Assembly (NCBI GenBank): GCA_033064195.1
Contig: JARBJD010000068.1
Location: forward strand, 1-64,000
Length of the DNA: 64,000 bases
Direction of reading: 5' to 3'
DNA from: Blattamonas nauphoetae
Taxonomy: Eukaryota; Preaxostyla; Oxymonadida
How positions within the stretch are numbered: the first letter of the stretch is position 1; every line of letters begins with the position of its first letter. Below the pieces are notes generated by a model that was not told where the DNA came from, ran no database searches, and worked only from the letters and a program-made list of their open reading frames with translations. The position numbers and the translations under genes were made by a program. Shown piece after piece: positions 1 through 9,882 of this stretch.

Positions 1-419
1 GGCTGAATTTTCAGAATTTTGGTTCATTAGTTCTTTCCAAAATTTCACTTTTGTCTTTTTTCTTCTTAACATTTCACTGTTTGTTTACGTTCCAATCACT
101 TCAACGTTCTTTCATTTCACTCTTCCGTTTTCACTTTCGTTCATCCATCGTTCCTTCTCATTTCACCGATTTCATGACGTTTTCGACCGTTGGTGACATC
201 ACAATGTTCAAGTTTTTGAAAGATTTCAAAAGAAGGGTAAAAGAAGGTGAAACAGGTAAAATGAAGTGAGCAAGCAATAGTGAACAGTGAAGTGGAGATC
301 GTGATAACGACGTGAAATTGACGTGAATAATGTAAACAGAGTCTGTGTTCACCTTTTATCACATTAAAAACAAGAAAGAATGAAAAATCGAGTGAAATGT
401 TCAATGAGAGGTTCGAAGA

Positions 420-1560
420 CGAAGATCTGAAGCCGACCACGATCCGTCGGATCCTCGTCACAAGTGAGGAATGTGATGAAACAAAAATTAGCGCAATGTA
501 TTTGAGAAAAGTTTGAGCAAAACAAACATAAATGAAGTGAGGAAACATAAAAACAATGCAAAAATGAGTACGGAGAAGTGACCACAAAATGAAATGACAA
601 GTAATGAAAATGAAGTGACAAAACCAATAAAAACAGCTAAAGAAGAGTGAACAAAGAAGATGAACGAGGTGTGATCAAAACACATACAAGTGCAGAGATA
701 CAGCGACTGTAGAGATCGAGTCTAAAAGTGAAAAAAGAGATGAGTAAGAGACATAGTAAAAAAGATAGGAAAGAAGAGAAGAAAGAAGTAAGTTTCAAGA
801 GATAGGAAACAACATACAATGAAACTGTCGATGATCCTCCAATTCGGATACCTGTTGAAAAAGAGGAACAAAACAGATGAAAATGAGACAAGCAATGAAG
901 AAAAGAAAGAAGGTAATGAAATGATGAAGAATGCGAAAAAAAACTGAGATACAGCGACGATTCAGATCATGTCTGAAAAGTTGTAAAAAGAGGAGAAAGT
1001 GAAAACTAGAATGAAAACAAGTTAAAGAAAGAAAAGAAGAGAAGAAAGGGTAGTTTGAGGAGATAATCTGGAACATACAATCTGAAATCGAAGATGATGA
1101 TGATCATCTAATTGGATATGATCTGAAGAGAAAGAAGAGGTAGAAATGATGAAAACAGATGAAAGGAAAAGAAAGAAGAGAATGATGATGAAATGTCCAA
1201 TAACAGGTAAAAATACCGAGATGCGGAGACGACTGGGATCGAACCTAAAAAGTGAACAAAAAGAGGTGAAGTAATAAAATGAAGACGAAGATAATTTAAA
1301 GGAGAAAAGAAGAGAATAAAGAAGGATGTTGTGAACGATAATAAGCAACATACGAGACAAAATTGAGAAGTGATGAAATGTTCACTACGGTGACACCTGA
1401 AGAAGAATAAGAGAGAAAACACATGAAAACAGTTGAAAACAAAAGAATAAAGAAGAGAACAGTAATAAAATGACGAAGAAGACAAACAATCACAGAGATG
1501 GAGCGTGATCAGGATCACGTGCTGGTAAAAAGAGATGAAATTGAAAAAATGAAGCATACA
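420..1560 (+). repeat. Degenerate ~265-bp tandem units inside the left arm
   Basis: Two phrases recur in alternation at spacings of about 252-276 bp. One resembles GAGATACAGCGAC followed by a GATC-containing stretch and TCTAAAAGTGA (near 696, 948, 1219, 1495). The other resembles GGAACATACAAT with a downstream ATCCAATTGGATA-like stretch (near 799, 1059, 1336). The mirrored copy lies in the right arm. The units look like an old internal amplification; no reading frame is shared across them. Confidence 0.6.
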
Positions 1561-1764
1561 GGATGATGCCGAGCATCCGCAGGTTCCAAAACGCATAAAA
1601 GCTGAAAGAAAGAAGGATTGTCGAATTCGGATCATTCCCCATATTTTGTCAGATTTCCTTGAAATCGCAAATAGGCTGTTCTTTATTGTCGGTTGTAGAA
1701 TATGTTGGTAAAATACACAGAAAGTGATTGAACATAATTTCATTGTTTCTAAAATTGTTTTGAC

Positions 1765-1782
1765 TTTTTTATTTTGTATAAA
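1765..1782 (+). promoter_or_regulatory. T-rich upstream motif of the left arm gene
   Basis: TTTTTTATTTTGTATAAA directly before ATG at 1783. The same pattern (a T run, ATTTT, then a short A/T stretch touching the start codon) precedes nearly all genes of the element, so it is probably the element's own core promoter. Confidence 0.6.
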
Positions 1783-2079
1783 ATGAACCCGAGGAGAAAA
1801 GTTGATTCGAATCAATGAAAAAAGAGAACTGTGAACTTGTTTCTGAGTATGTCCGAGCACAGAACCAGTCATCTATGTCCGAAGGTGTCGAGGAGAATAA
1901 ACCAAAGTTGTGGAATCAAGGGAAACCGACACATGTCACAACGTCGACACTACACTCAATCGTTTGTGGAGAATGAACTGAGGAAGTACAACTGTGAGCT
2001 CGTTGGTGAGTACAAGCAAGTCCTGACTCCATTCACGTATCGAGAAATTGGTGGATCTGAAGTTTCAAAGTGCGACTAG
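1783..2079 (+). pseudogene. Arm gene, left copy (zinc-ribbon-like repeat protein), broken
   Basis: Left-arm copy of the gene read whole at 19983-20285. It starts with the same T-rich motif and MNPR start, and its second half reads RRHYTQSFVENELRKYNCEL, nearly the same as the right copy. It carries about one break. Beyond about 2025 the two copies diverge because the inverted arm ends. Function is discussed at the right copy. Confidence 0.6.
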
Positions 2080-2138
2080 ATTCATGGCTGAAAGCAAAGA
2101 AGAAGCCACATTTGAGAAAGTCAAAATAATCACTCAAC

Positions 2139-2169
2139 TTTTTATTTTTTATTTTTTAATTTGTAGTAA
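2139..2169 (+). promoter_or_regulatory. T-rich upstream motif
   Basis: Repeated TTTTTATTTTTTATTTTTTAA-like run ending in GTAGTAA just before ATG at 2170; same class as the other upstream motifs of the element. Confidence 0.55.
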
Positions 2170-2448
2170 ATGACACAACTCTGGAAAGTGAAGGAACAAA
2201 TCAGAGAGGTTAGAGAACTCTTTCCAAACACTCAATTCGCATTTACAGATGGTCGAACATACAAACCTGACAGTCCATACAAGCAACATCACTATTCATT
2301 TCTCCTGGCAATGCTTCAACATGATGTTGGATATCGAAATCCTAATCCAACAGCATATCTTAATATCAATTTAATTCCAAAATTCCTGAACGAAGTGAGA
2401 CATCAACGACAAATCGAACAAAGAGCATTGATTCAGGAGACAGAATGA
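2170..2448 (+). CDS. Small Polinton protein of unknown function (92 aa)
   Basis: An intact short frame with ATG placed directly after the T-rich motif, in the usual gene position of the element, between the arm gene and the polymerase. The protein is charged and soluble-looking, starts MTQLWKVKEQIREVRELFP, has no membrane segment and no cysteine pairs. I do not recognise the family. In Polintons and related viruses small genes before the polymerase are variable; a terminal-protein or DNA-binding role would be a guess. Reality of the gene rests on the conserved upstream motif and intact frame. Confidence 0.6.
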   Translation: MTQLWKVKEQIREVRELFPNTQFAFTDGRTYKPDSPYKQHHYSFLLAMLQHDVGYRNPNPTAYLNINLIPKFLNEVRHQRQIEQRALIQETE

Positions 2449-2546
2449 ACAGAACAACAACGCAATGATGAATGAAGAGGATAAAAACGTCATCATGGTG
2501 ACATGAAAGCAAATCCAAGAGTGAACGAAACTGAATTGAAAAGCAA

Positions 2547-5500
2547 GTGTTCAAGATCACACGGAAGCTCAAATCAATTGAGGAGAAGTTGATGGATCAT
2601 TGGATGAAGAATCTGTTGATCATTCAAAAGAAAAATGAACAAATGGAAACAAGAAAAGTGAAGCAATTTGATGGATTCAATGAATGTATCTTACTCGCTG
2701 AACCAAGAGACAAACTTGGATTCAATGAGTGTCTGACAAATGCACGAAAGAAGTTCAAGAAGAATGAGATCGAGAAAGTGAGTGACAATGGAAAACCGTA
2801 TCAGCTGTACTTTCACAACCATCTGAAGAATGTTGAGGAAATCACAACCTTCATCAATGCAGTGTATGAAAAAGAGAAGGATCGTCCATTCAAGATCAGT
2901 ATCGACTTTGGAAAGATCGTTGAAAGAAAAGACAAAGATGAGACACTGTACAATGACTTCAGACCAGAATTGGAGAACACATCGAAGAGTTTCCCAACGG
3001 TGATACGAAGTGAAGCAGACATCGATGAGTATTCAAAATATGCGATCAATCTGATCAAAGAATCACAGGAGAGAACACTGATGGACACAAAGACGATGTT
3101 TATTGCATTCCACTCCATTCTTGTTGCTGTTTACAGATTTCCAGTTGCAGGAAAAGCCACCATTCTAACTGAACACATCAAAACGAGAAATGTTCGATAC
3201 ATTGATTCCGAGTACAACATCTGCTTCTTTCAAGCTCTATCGCCTTCCTCTACACTTCAAGATGTCAAAGGAGATCAATCAATCAATATGAGGAATAGTG
3301 AAGCCTGATTGTTCGCACAATGGATGAATCTCACACATCTGAAGTCTCGACAATTGACTCCACATCTTCAACAATATCCTGGATTTGATATTGCATGTGA
3401 TTTAGAGAGAGCAATGCAAGTATTCAACATCACTGTTCACATTTATGAGTTCGATGAAGACAAGAAGCGGTACTTCCTCAGTCAATCGTACATCAACGAG
3501 AATGATGATGCAAGAGTTCTTCCACTTCTGATGATTCCGCTCACCGCAACTCGTTCATGTGATGTTCATTGTTGATCCTGAGAAACTCACTGGATACAAA
3601 CTCTGTCCATTCTGTCAATCGAGAGGATTCCAAGTGAAGGATACAAACTTCAAGAGATACTACGAGAAGCATCTTGCCGAATGTAAGGAACTTGATGGAA
3701 AACATGAAGAAGATCTCACTTGATAAAACACCAAGACCATATGTTCCACATATCCTCAACAATAGAACTTATGAATTTCTGATGGCACACAAAAGACAAG
3801 ACGAATTCAAACCAACGTACTACATCACGTACGATTTCGAAACAATGGAAGATCTCATTCTTGACAATCTCTCTGATGAAACACACAATTGATCTCACAC
3901 TTGAAACTCTCTCGTTGTTGCATCCGCAATCAAAACAAAATCAGGAGTGAAGTCAATCTACTTTGATCTTCGAGATGGAAATGACTTTGTGAAGCAATGG
4001 ATCAGACAGCTCTTCAAATATGCTGAGACAGTACGAGAGAACAATCAATATAAAGATCCGAGATTCCTTCACAAAATGAAGTCAGTGTCATTGGATTCAA
4101 CAGCTCCAGATTTGACATCAATCTCATCTTCCGTGATCTTGTTGACAAGGATTGGAAAGTGGTGAGCTTCCATGGATCAACAACAAAGTACAAACAAGTA
4201 TTGATCAGACACGAAGACACAACAGGTGCTTCGCTTTATTGACATGATGTCGTACACAGGACCAATGTGTTGGATAATGCAGTCAAAGCTTTTGGAGGAA
4301 AGACCACACTTCAGAAATCATTCTTTGCCTACGAATCATTTGATTCATCAGACTACGACGGTGTTGAGCAAACAAGAACCTTTCTCAAAATATGAATTCT
4401 ACTCCAGTCTGAACAACAGTGAAATGTCCGATACTGATTACCAATTGTACCTTGATGATTGGAACAATCAAGGATTCAAGAACCGTTGGGAGTACCTCAA
4501 ATTCTACAACATCAGAGACGTTGAATGCATGATTGCACCACTGGACAATCTGATCAATTTGAACTTCCAATACAAAGTGGACATGTTACACAATCTGTCA
4601 CTGTCAGCCAATGCTTCAGCAATCAAGTATGCTTGTGCCTACAAAGACTTTGATATCGATGCTGACTACAACGAATGTGACGATTCTGGTCCAATCAAGA
4701 TCACCAAACAATACTGGAAGTACAAGGTAGCATCGTACATTTATCAAGACCAGAAAGCTCATCGCAACACTACCAACAATGTCACTGAAGCAGACTACGA
4801 CTGGTTTGTTCAACAATGCAAGAGAGTGTGCTATATCTGCAAGTGCCACTTCACACAAGCAGTTCGACCAACATTGGATCGAATCGACAATTCAAAAGGA
4901 CATTCAAAAGAGAACGTGAAGATCTGCTGTGATTACTGCAACACCTACAAGTCAGACCATGATGAGCATCTCACGAGATTGAGAATTAAATTGAAGAAGT
5001 ACTGCATCTGGAAATCACTACCGATGACTCTGACACACGAACAGACCTATCACAAGTTGAGAGCAGCAGTGACTGGTGGATTATCGAATGTTCAACATCG
5101 ACAGAATATCAAAAACGTGACACCAATCAATCACTTCACGTACGAAGACAACAAAGTCATTTCTAAAGATACTGAACACATCATGACTCACGTTTGTGGT
5201 GTTGATTTCAACTCTCTCTACCCAAGTGCTTTCTCATCAATCAAGAACAAGAACAATCCATACACGAAACACAGAATGTACATGCCAGGAAGATGTTTGT
5301 ACACAGCCACAGGAGACAAAGAATGTCGGGAGATCATAGAGGACAAGAACCAGAAGACACTGTTTGTTGCAGAACTGAAAGGACACATCGACGAGAAATC
5401 CATAAATGATTTCATTAACTTCCCACCAATCTTCAGAAACATCATTGTCAATACGACAGAAGAGAACATTGGAGAGAGAAGACGTATTCGTTGATGAAGA

Positions 5501-6552
5501 AACATGGATTGAAGACTGATGACAAACAAAGAAAGCTGACTCAACTCTTGAGCACACACGATCAGTATATGTTCTTTTCGACATACTATCTGTGGTTCCT
5601 CATCGACTACTGTCACTTCATTGTGGACGACATTAAGACTGTGATGGTATTCTCGAGACATGCTGGATTCGAACCATTTGTGACCTCATTTATGAATGAC
5701 AGAATAGAAGCAATGAAGGTTGGAAACAAGGGAAAGGAACAATTCTGTAAGACCAACTTGAATGGAAGTTACGGATACGATGGAATAAACACTGAGAAGT
5801 ACAACTCAATCACAATCTGCAATGAGAAGAGAACATACTTGAAACAGATGATGAAAGGATTTGTGGCAACAAGAGAGATCAATGAGGACAACTACATTGT
5901 GATTGAAGACAGAGAGAAAGCATCGTGCAAAACATGTCTGCAAGAAGCGGTGTTCACACTCGACAATGCCAAGTTCTGGTATCTGAATTTCATCTACAAC
6001 TTCATGTACAAATGTCTAGACATGAACAAGATTCATTTCTGTGAGGGTGATACTGATTCTGCTTATTGGGCAATTAGTGGAGATCCAAATGCTGGAATCC
6101 ATCAACAATTTGAACATGTTATTGCTGATAAGGAATTCTATGATGCTCACAAAAATGAATGGTTTCCCAATCCTGAAAAGGGAGTTGATGATGAGAAGAA
6201 ACTGTTGGGATTAGCAATTGAAAAGGAAGGTGAGCAGATGATTTGTCTTGCACCCAAGTGCTACTCTCTCGATGAGAAATGCAAAATCAAAGGAGTGTCA
6301 CTGAAGAAAACAAATATCACGAGTGATGACTATGTGAAGTGCCTCAATGGAGAGAAAACAGTGACAACAACATTGAACTTTCAAACGAGAAGAGTTCATT
6401 CTGACAATGACAGCAATGGATTTGAGATTGCGAAAATACAACAACAGAAACTCAGTCTCAGTGGAATACATCTGAAGGCAATCGTACTTGAAAATGAATC
6501 GTGTCCTCCATTCATTCATGGACTGAAAGCAACTGATTATATAATTGAATAA
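2547..6552 (+). pseudogene. Polinton protein-primed DNA polymerase B with OTU-like front and HNH insert (broken)
   Basis: Family B, protein-primed type replicative polymerase of the element, broken in about half a dozen places. Visible parts in order: an OTU-like cysteine-protease-type patch (DSEYNICFFQAL) near 3200-3240; a zinc-finger-like patch (LCPFCQSRGF...H..EC) near 3600-3690; exonuclease motif I (YITYDFETME) near 3820-3850; exonuclease motif III (YNIRDVECM) near 4504-4530; an HNH nuclease domain (CYICKCHF ... LDRIDNSKGHSKENV ... CCDYCN) at about 4830-4950; polymerase motif A (DFNSLYPS) near 5205; motif B (KTNLNGSYGY) near 5752; motif C (GDTDSAYW) near 6050. These motifs identify the family firmly. 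The HNH block between the exonuclease and palm parts is the odd point. The last third reads through to a stop just before the integrase gene. Confidence 0.92.
4800..4985 (+). other. HNH endonuclease domain embedded in the polymerase locus
   Basis: A CxxC pair (CYICKC), then LDRID followed by KGH and ENV, then a CxxC pair (CDYC) with N and YK after it, is the classical zinc-binding HNH layout. It lies in the same reading frame as the exonuclease III motif before it and the palm motif A after it, so it is part of the polymerase polypeptide rather than a separate gene. Known HNH domains cut or nick DNA; a role in resolving element ends or homing is inference. Confidence 0.85.
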
Positions 6553-6560
6553 ACACAAAC

Positions 6561-6575
6561 TTTATTTTTGTAGAA
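6561..6575 (+). promoter_or_regulatory. T-rich upstream motif of the integrase gene
   Basis: TTTATTTTTGTAGAA immediately before ATG at 6576, only eight bases after the polymerase stop; same class as the other motifs. Confidence 0.55.
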
Positions 6576-8501
6576 ATGGCTAGACCATTTTTGAGTTCAA
6601 AACAAATTGATCAAATAGTGAAGAAACTCCTGGACAATACGTTCCATTCCGAGACAAAAATATACAGAGTCACATTGACGTTTTCGCAAATTCTACCAAC
6701 CTATCATGTCAATGATTCAAATGGACAATACGACGCAAATGATGAGACATACTTCAATGACTGGCTGAATGGAGAATTACCTCCTGATTTAAACATTGCT
6801 GATGGAAAAATAGTTGTTCAAAGATTTGTGAAACAATTCACCGGATGGATCCTTAGTAACAACACTGCAAGACAAGCGTACAGAGCATATCAACAGTATT
6901 ATCAGGAATCACAGAATATTCATTTTAATCAACCACCAGCCATCGTAATTCCAACACAACTTCCCCAACCAATTGCTATTGAACCTCCTGAATCTCCAAT
7001 CATTCCTGGACAGAAGAGAAACCCGACATCAATTGGTTCAGAATATGAATTTCCAATGAAAGAGATGAGGTTTGAAGATGATGATCCACTGATTCCCAAG
7101 TCACCAGATCCACAAACAATTGTGAAGATAGACAAAGGTTTTGTGCCATATGTGAGAGAGATCAACAAGGTCGAACCAACGACAAGGCAAGTGCTGGGAA
7201 TGTTGGAACGAGTGAAAGGCTATTTTGACCATCAACAGAAGGACAATTCAGAGGAGGAACAAATCAAAGCAGAGAATTCAATGATGGACAATCAACAGAA
7301 AATGGAAGAATTCATTGACAAACAGATCGTTGAATCAAAGAAACTGAATCGAAACATGTTCATTCTTTCACACGTAAGCAGAACTCTCGGAAATGACGAA
7401 ACTGAGTTCATTTTAGCACATCCTAAACAAATCCCATTTGGTGGAAGATCATTTCAGGAATGGTACGATGAATATGTTCACCGATGGGATTCTACACATC
7501 CTAGGAAAATAAGGAGGGAACAAGGAGGTAACACATTGATGATTGATCAACCAACGATTCCAAAAGCCGTGACAAAAATACAATATCCGTTTCGATCAAA
7601 GATACAATTTATGTCCAAAGACATCACTGGAGATCCACATCAGACATCAGACAAAAAGGTTCCACAGAAATGTGACAGACCGTACTTCTCTCCCAAGTTT
7701 GGATCCTGGGAAATTGATCTCGTTTTTATACAATCACCAACGTCGAAAACAGTTCTACAGATTTACCTCTTCGCAATTAACATCAATACTAAATACCTGG
7801 TGGTCATTCCTGTTCTGGATAAATCATGGAGCAAAGTCAAGACTGCAATCAATGACCTGATTAACTATCGTGGCGTTCACGTTAACAACATTCGAGGTGA
7901 TGGTGAAGCAGCATGGACTAGTATTGAAGCATCAGAGTTTTTCAAGGATCAGAACGTCAGTACATATTTCACAAGTTCACCATTCACAAATCAAAATCGA
8001 ATTGTCGATCGAGTGATCAGAACAATCAGAGATGGATTCCAAGACAATGCGACACAAATGGCAAATCATTCCTTGATGACTCAGATGGTGGAATACTATA
8101 ACATGACTCCACATCGAGCGTACTGGAACAAGTTCACTCCACAGCAGGCACAAAACAATCGTGAAATCGAAGCATTGTATATCTCCAGTTGTGAAGAGCA
8201 ATTGAAGAACATCCAACAACAGCAGACAACACAGCTGCTGTGGCGATACAAGCCAGGAAACGTATTGTTGATTCACCTTGACTTGAACAAGACTGTTGCC
8301 AAGTTTCAGAAGAAGCGAAGACAGTTTCAGTTTGTTGGACAATTCATTGAGTACAAACACGGAAATGTTGTAGCTAAACTTCTGAATGGACTCACATGTC
8401 TACCAAAAATAGTGTACGTTCCGATTCAACACACAAAGTTCCATGCAGACTCAATTGACAATTTAACTCCTGAGTTCATTAATGAGTTCAATATAGTTTA
8501 A
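6576..8501 (+). CDS. Polinton RVE-type integrase
   Basis: Integrase that inserts the element ends into host DNA. The protein is 641 aa. Residues ~1-120 form a helical region; ~120-175 are proline-rich; ~195-300 are charged and probably coiled. The catalytic RNase H-like core starts at residue ~375: WEIDLVF gives the first acidic residue, IRGDGEAAW (~440) the second, and NRIVDRVIRTIRD (~475) the third acidic position, 35 residues further on, as in D,D-35-E integrases. An SH3-like or chromo-like basic tail (KKRRQFQFVGQF) follows near residue 570. The ~370-residue extension before the core is longer than usual for Polinton integrases. ATG sits directly after the T-rich motif. The frame is whole. 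Confidence 0.92.
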   Translation: MARPFLSSKQIDQIVKKLLDNTFHSETKIYRVTLTFSQILPTYHVNDSNGQYDANDETYFNDWLNGELPPDLNIADGKIVVQRFVKQFTGWILSNNTARQAYRAYQQYYQESQNIHFNQPPAIVIPTQLPQPIAIEPPESPIIPGQKRNPTSIGSEYEFPMKEMRFEDDDPLIPKSPDPQTIVKIDKGFVPYVREINKVEPTTRQVLGMLERVKGYFDHQQKDNSEEEQIKAENSMMDNQQKMEEFIDKQIVESKKLNRNMFILSHVSRTLGNDETEFILAHPKQIPFGGRSFQEWYDEYVHRWDSTHPRKIRREQGGNTLMIDQPTIPKAVTKIQYPFRSKIQFMSKDITGDPHQTSDKKVPQKCDRPYFSPKFGSWEIDLVFIQSPTSKTVLQIYLFAININTKYLVVIPVLDKSWSKVKTAINDLINYRGVHVNNIRGDGEAAWTSIEASEFFKDQNVSTYFTSSPFTNQNRIVDRVIRTIRDGFQDNATQMANHSLMTQMVEYYNMTPHRAYWNKFTPQQAQNNREIEALYISSCEEQLKNIQQQQTTQLLWRYKPGNVLLIHLDLNKTVAKFQKKRRQFQFVGQFIEYKHGNVVAKLLNGLTCLPKIVYVPIQHTKFHADSIDNLTPEFINEFNIV

Positions 8502-8520
8502 ATCAAAACTGTTTCGAATA

Positions 8521-8536
8521 TTTTTATTCCATTTAA
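8521..8536 (+). promoter_or_regulatory. T-rich upstream motif of the coiled-coil gene
   Basis: TTTTTATTCCATTTAA before ATG at 8537; a weaker member of the shared motif class. Confidence 0.5.
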
Positions 8537-8887
8537 ATGTCATCACTGAAAATTTTAGAACCGTTTGATCCTGAACAGAAATGTTTTGAAAACATCTATG
8601 ACTTTCAGAGACATTTGGAAAAGAATAGAGAAGAACTGTATAAATTCACAACTCAGAAACTGAACAGGTTAATCAGAATTGATGGATACAGAATCACAAA
8701 AATAAGAGGTGAGATAGCACTGAGAAAGGCAAGCAATGAGAACAACGGTGACTCCACTTCCCTCTCGATTGATCAAAGACTTTCAGACATTGAAGAATCA
8801 ATTCGAACACTGACAGACACACTCAGCATGAGGCTTCGAAGTCTTGACGAGACGATTGGTAACCATATCCAAGAGCTCGCCGACTAG
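8537..8887 (+). CDS. Coiled-coil protein of the Polinton (116 aa)
   Basis: Intact short gene starting MSSLKILEPFDPEQKCFEN. The first half is basic and aromatic; the second half (from ~residue 72: SIDQRLSDIEESIRTLTDTL) has heptad spacing of I/L and ends in a coiled coil. It is convergent with the ATPase gene: the two stops are only 24 bases apart. I do not recognise a family. A scaffold or fibre-stalk role would fit a short coiled-coil protein in a virion-type gene set, but that is inference. Confidence 0.65.
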   Translation: MSSLKILEPFDPEQKCFENIYDFQRHLEKNREELYKFTTQKLNRLIRIDGYRITKIRGEIALRKASNENNGDSTSLSIDQRLSDIEESIRTLTDTLSMRLRSLDETIGNHIQELAD

Positions 8888-8911
8888 GCGGGCTCGAAGC
8901 CTTCGGCTAGG
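8888..8911. other. GC-rich convergent junction
   Basis: The 24 bases between the convergent coiled-coil and ATPase genes, with the adjoining codons, are much richer in G+C than the rest of the element and contain the short palindrome CGAAGCCTTCG. It may act as a shared 3' end for both transcripts; this is a guess from position. Confidence 0.3.
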
Positions 8912-9823
8912 TTAGCGGACAGTTCGGTTTAAACCTTCTCTGTTGATCTCTGTCAGAGCAACTCCATCAGTGTTGTATCGAAGAATGACTGCTTCACATT
9001 TTTGTTTTCGTTGATACACATTCCAGAATTGTCGAATGTCAATTGGTGAGTTCAACTGAGGATAGACTCGACTGATTCGTTCTTTGTTGAACCCTCCAAA
9101 GATCCACATCGAATCGATATTGGACTTCATATCTGCTGACAAACTGAAGAGCTCATGCATCGTCAGAAAGAATGTGAACTTCGGTTGTCGATTCTCCAGT
9201 AGTAAGTCCATCATTGTCATTCTATTTTTGGATGTTCTACGTTCACCTAGGATTCTACGACAGTCATCAAGAAGGATAATCGTTTGGAGATTCTTTACTG
9301 AGAAGTCATCAATGTACAGTGAGTCAAAGAGATCCTCTCTGCATTCATCAGTGATTCTATTCTGCCACTGATTATCAATGATCTCTTCATACGCAGCTTT
9401 CGATTCAGAGAGTTCCAATAGAAATGGAAGTGCTTCATCATATTTGACTTTCACATATGGAACGTTCAGTATTGGTTTGAATTTATCGAATGTCGGATCA
9501 ATGTTCTTATCGGTGACGAAGACAAAGAGATGAAACAATTCATTTCTTACTTGAACATTTTGGAGCTTGGCAACCTCTCGAAGAGCATTGAATGTTTTTC
9601 CACTTCCTCTATTTCCAACCAGGACATTCACACTGTTGCGATTGAAATTCAGATCTGGATGAATCTGTGATTGAACTTCATGAGACACATTCCTACTAGA
9701 TGCTTCACTCAGTTTTGCATTCACGTATGCTGTAAGAGAAGAGGGTTCCACCCTCCGCGAAACCAAAGGTTTTGTTGTTGAAGATACGGGCGATGTCCTC
9801 AGAATGGAATTCGTTCTTTTCAT
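8912..9823 (-). CDS. Polinton genome-packaging ATPase (FtsK/HerA, A32-like)
   Basis: ATPase that drives DNA into virus-like capsids. The 303-aa protein has a Walker A motif VGNRGSGKTFNA at residues ~70 and a Walker B-type strand TIILLDDCRR at ~182-190, followed by a sensor-like segment (FTFFLTMHELFSL, ~215). Size and motif spacing fit A32-like packaging ATPases of Polintons, adenovirus-like and NCLDV elements. It is the only core gene on the minus strand of the central block, and it diverges from the basic-protein gene at 9883 with a 59-base gap. The frame is whole. Confidence 0.9.
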   Translation of the reverse strand: MKRTNSILRTSPVSSTTKPLVSRRVEPSSLTAYVNAKLSEASSRNVSHEVQSQIHPDLNFNRNSVNVLVGNRGSGKTFNALREVAKLQNVQVRNELFHLFVFVTDKNIDPTFDKFKPILNVPYVKVKYDEALPFLLELSESKAAYEEIIDNQWQNRITDECREDLFDSLYIDDFSVKNLQTIILLDDCRRILGERRTSKNRMTMMDLLLENRQPKFTFFLTMHELFSLSADMKSNIDSMWIFGGFNKERISRVYPQLNSPIDIRQFWNVYQRKQKCEAVILRYNTDGVALTEINREGLNRTVR

Positions 9824-9858
9824 TTATGATTTCTCTCTAATTAAAATATAGTTTTGGA

Positions 9859-9882
9859 TTTTTTATTTTGTATGAAAACACA
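9859..9882 (+). promoter_or_regulatory. T-rich upstream motif of the basic-protein gene
   Basis: TTTTTTATTTTGTATGAAAA just before ATG at 9883. The motif decides the start: the in-frame ATG at 9883 rather than an upstream TTG. Confidence 0.55.

Larger units (their letters stand above)
1..2025 (+). repeat. Left terminal inverted arm of the Polinton
   Basis: Inverted copy of ~20045-22163. The outer part begins GGCTGAATTTTCAGAA at base 1. From about 420 to 1560 it consists of about four degenerate tandem units of 250-280 bp; the phrase 'GAGATRCRGCGAC' or its variants recurs near 696, 948, 1219 and 1495. The inner part (from 1783) holds a broken copy of the arm gene. The strand is purine-rich, and the long frames on either strand here are not credible genes. 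Confidence 0.9.

Noticed and set aside
1108-1872. Long minus-strand frame in the left arm (254 codons), with a plus-strand match in the right arm
   Set aside because: Strand-biased purine/pyrimidine tandem repeats keep frames open; composition is Phe/Ser/Leu only and it lacks the element's start motif.
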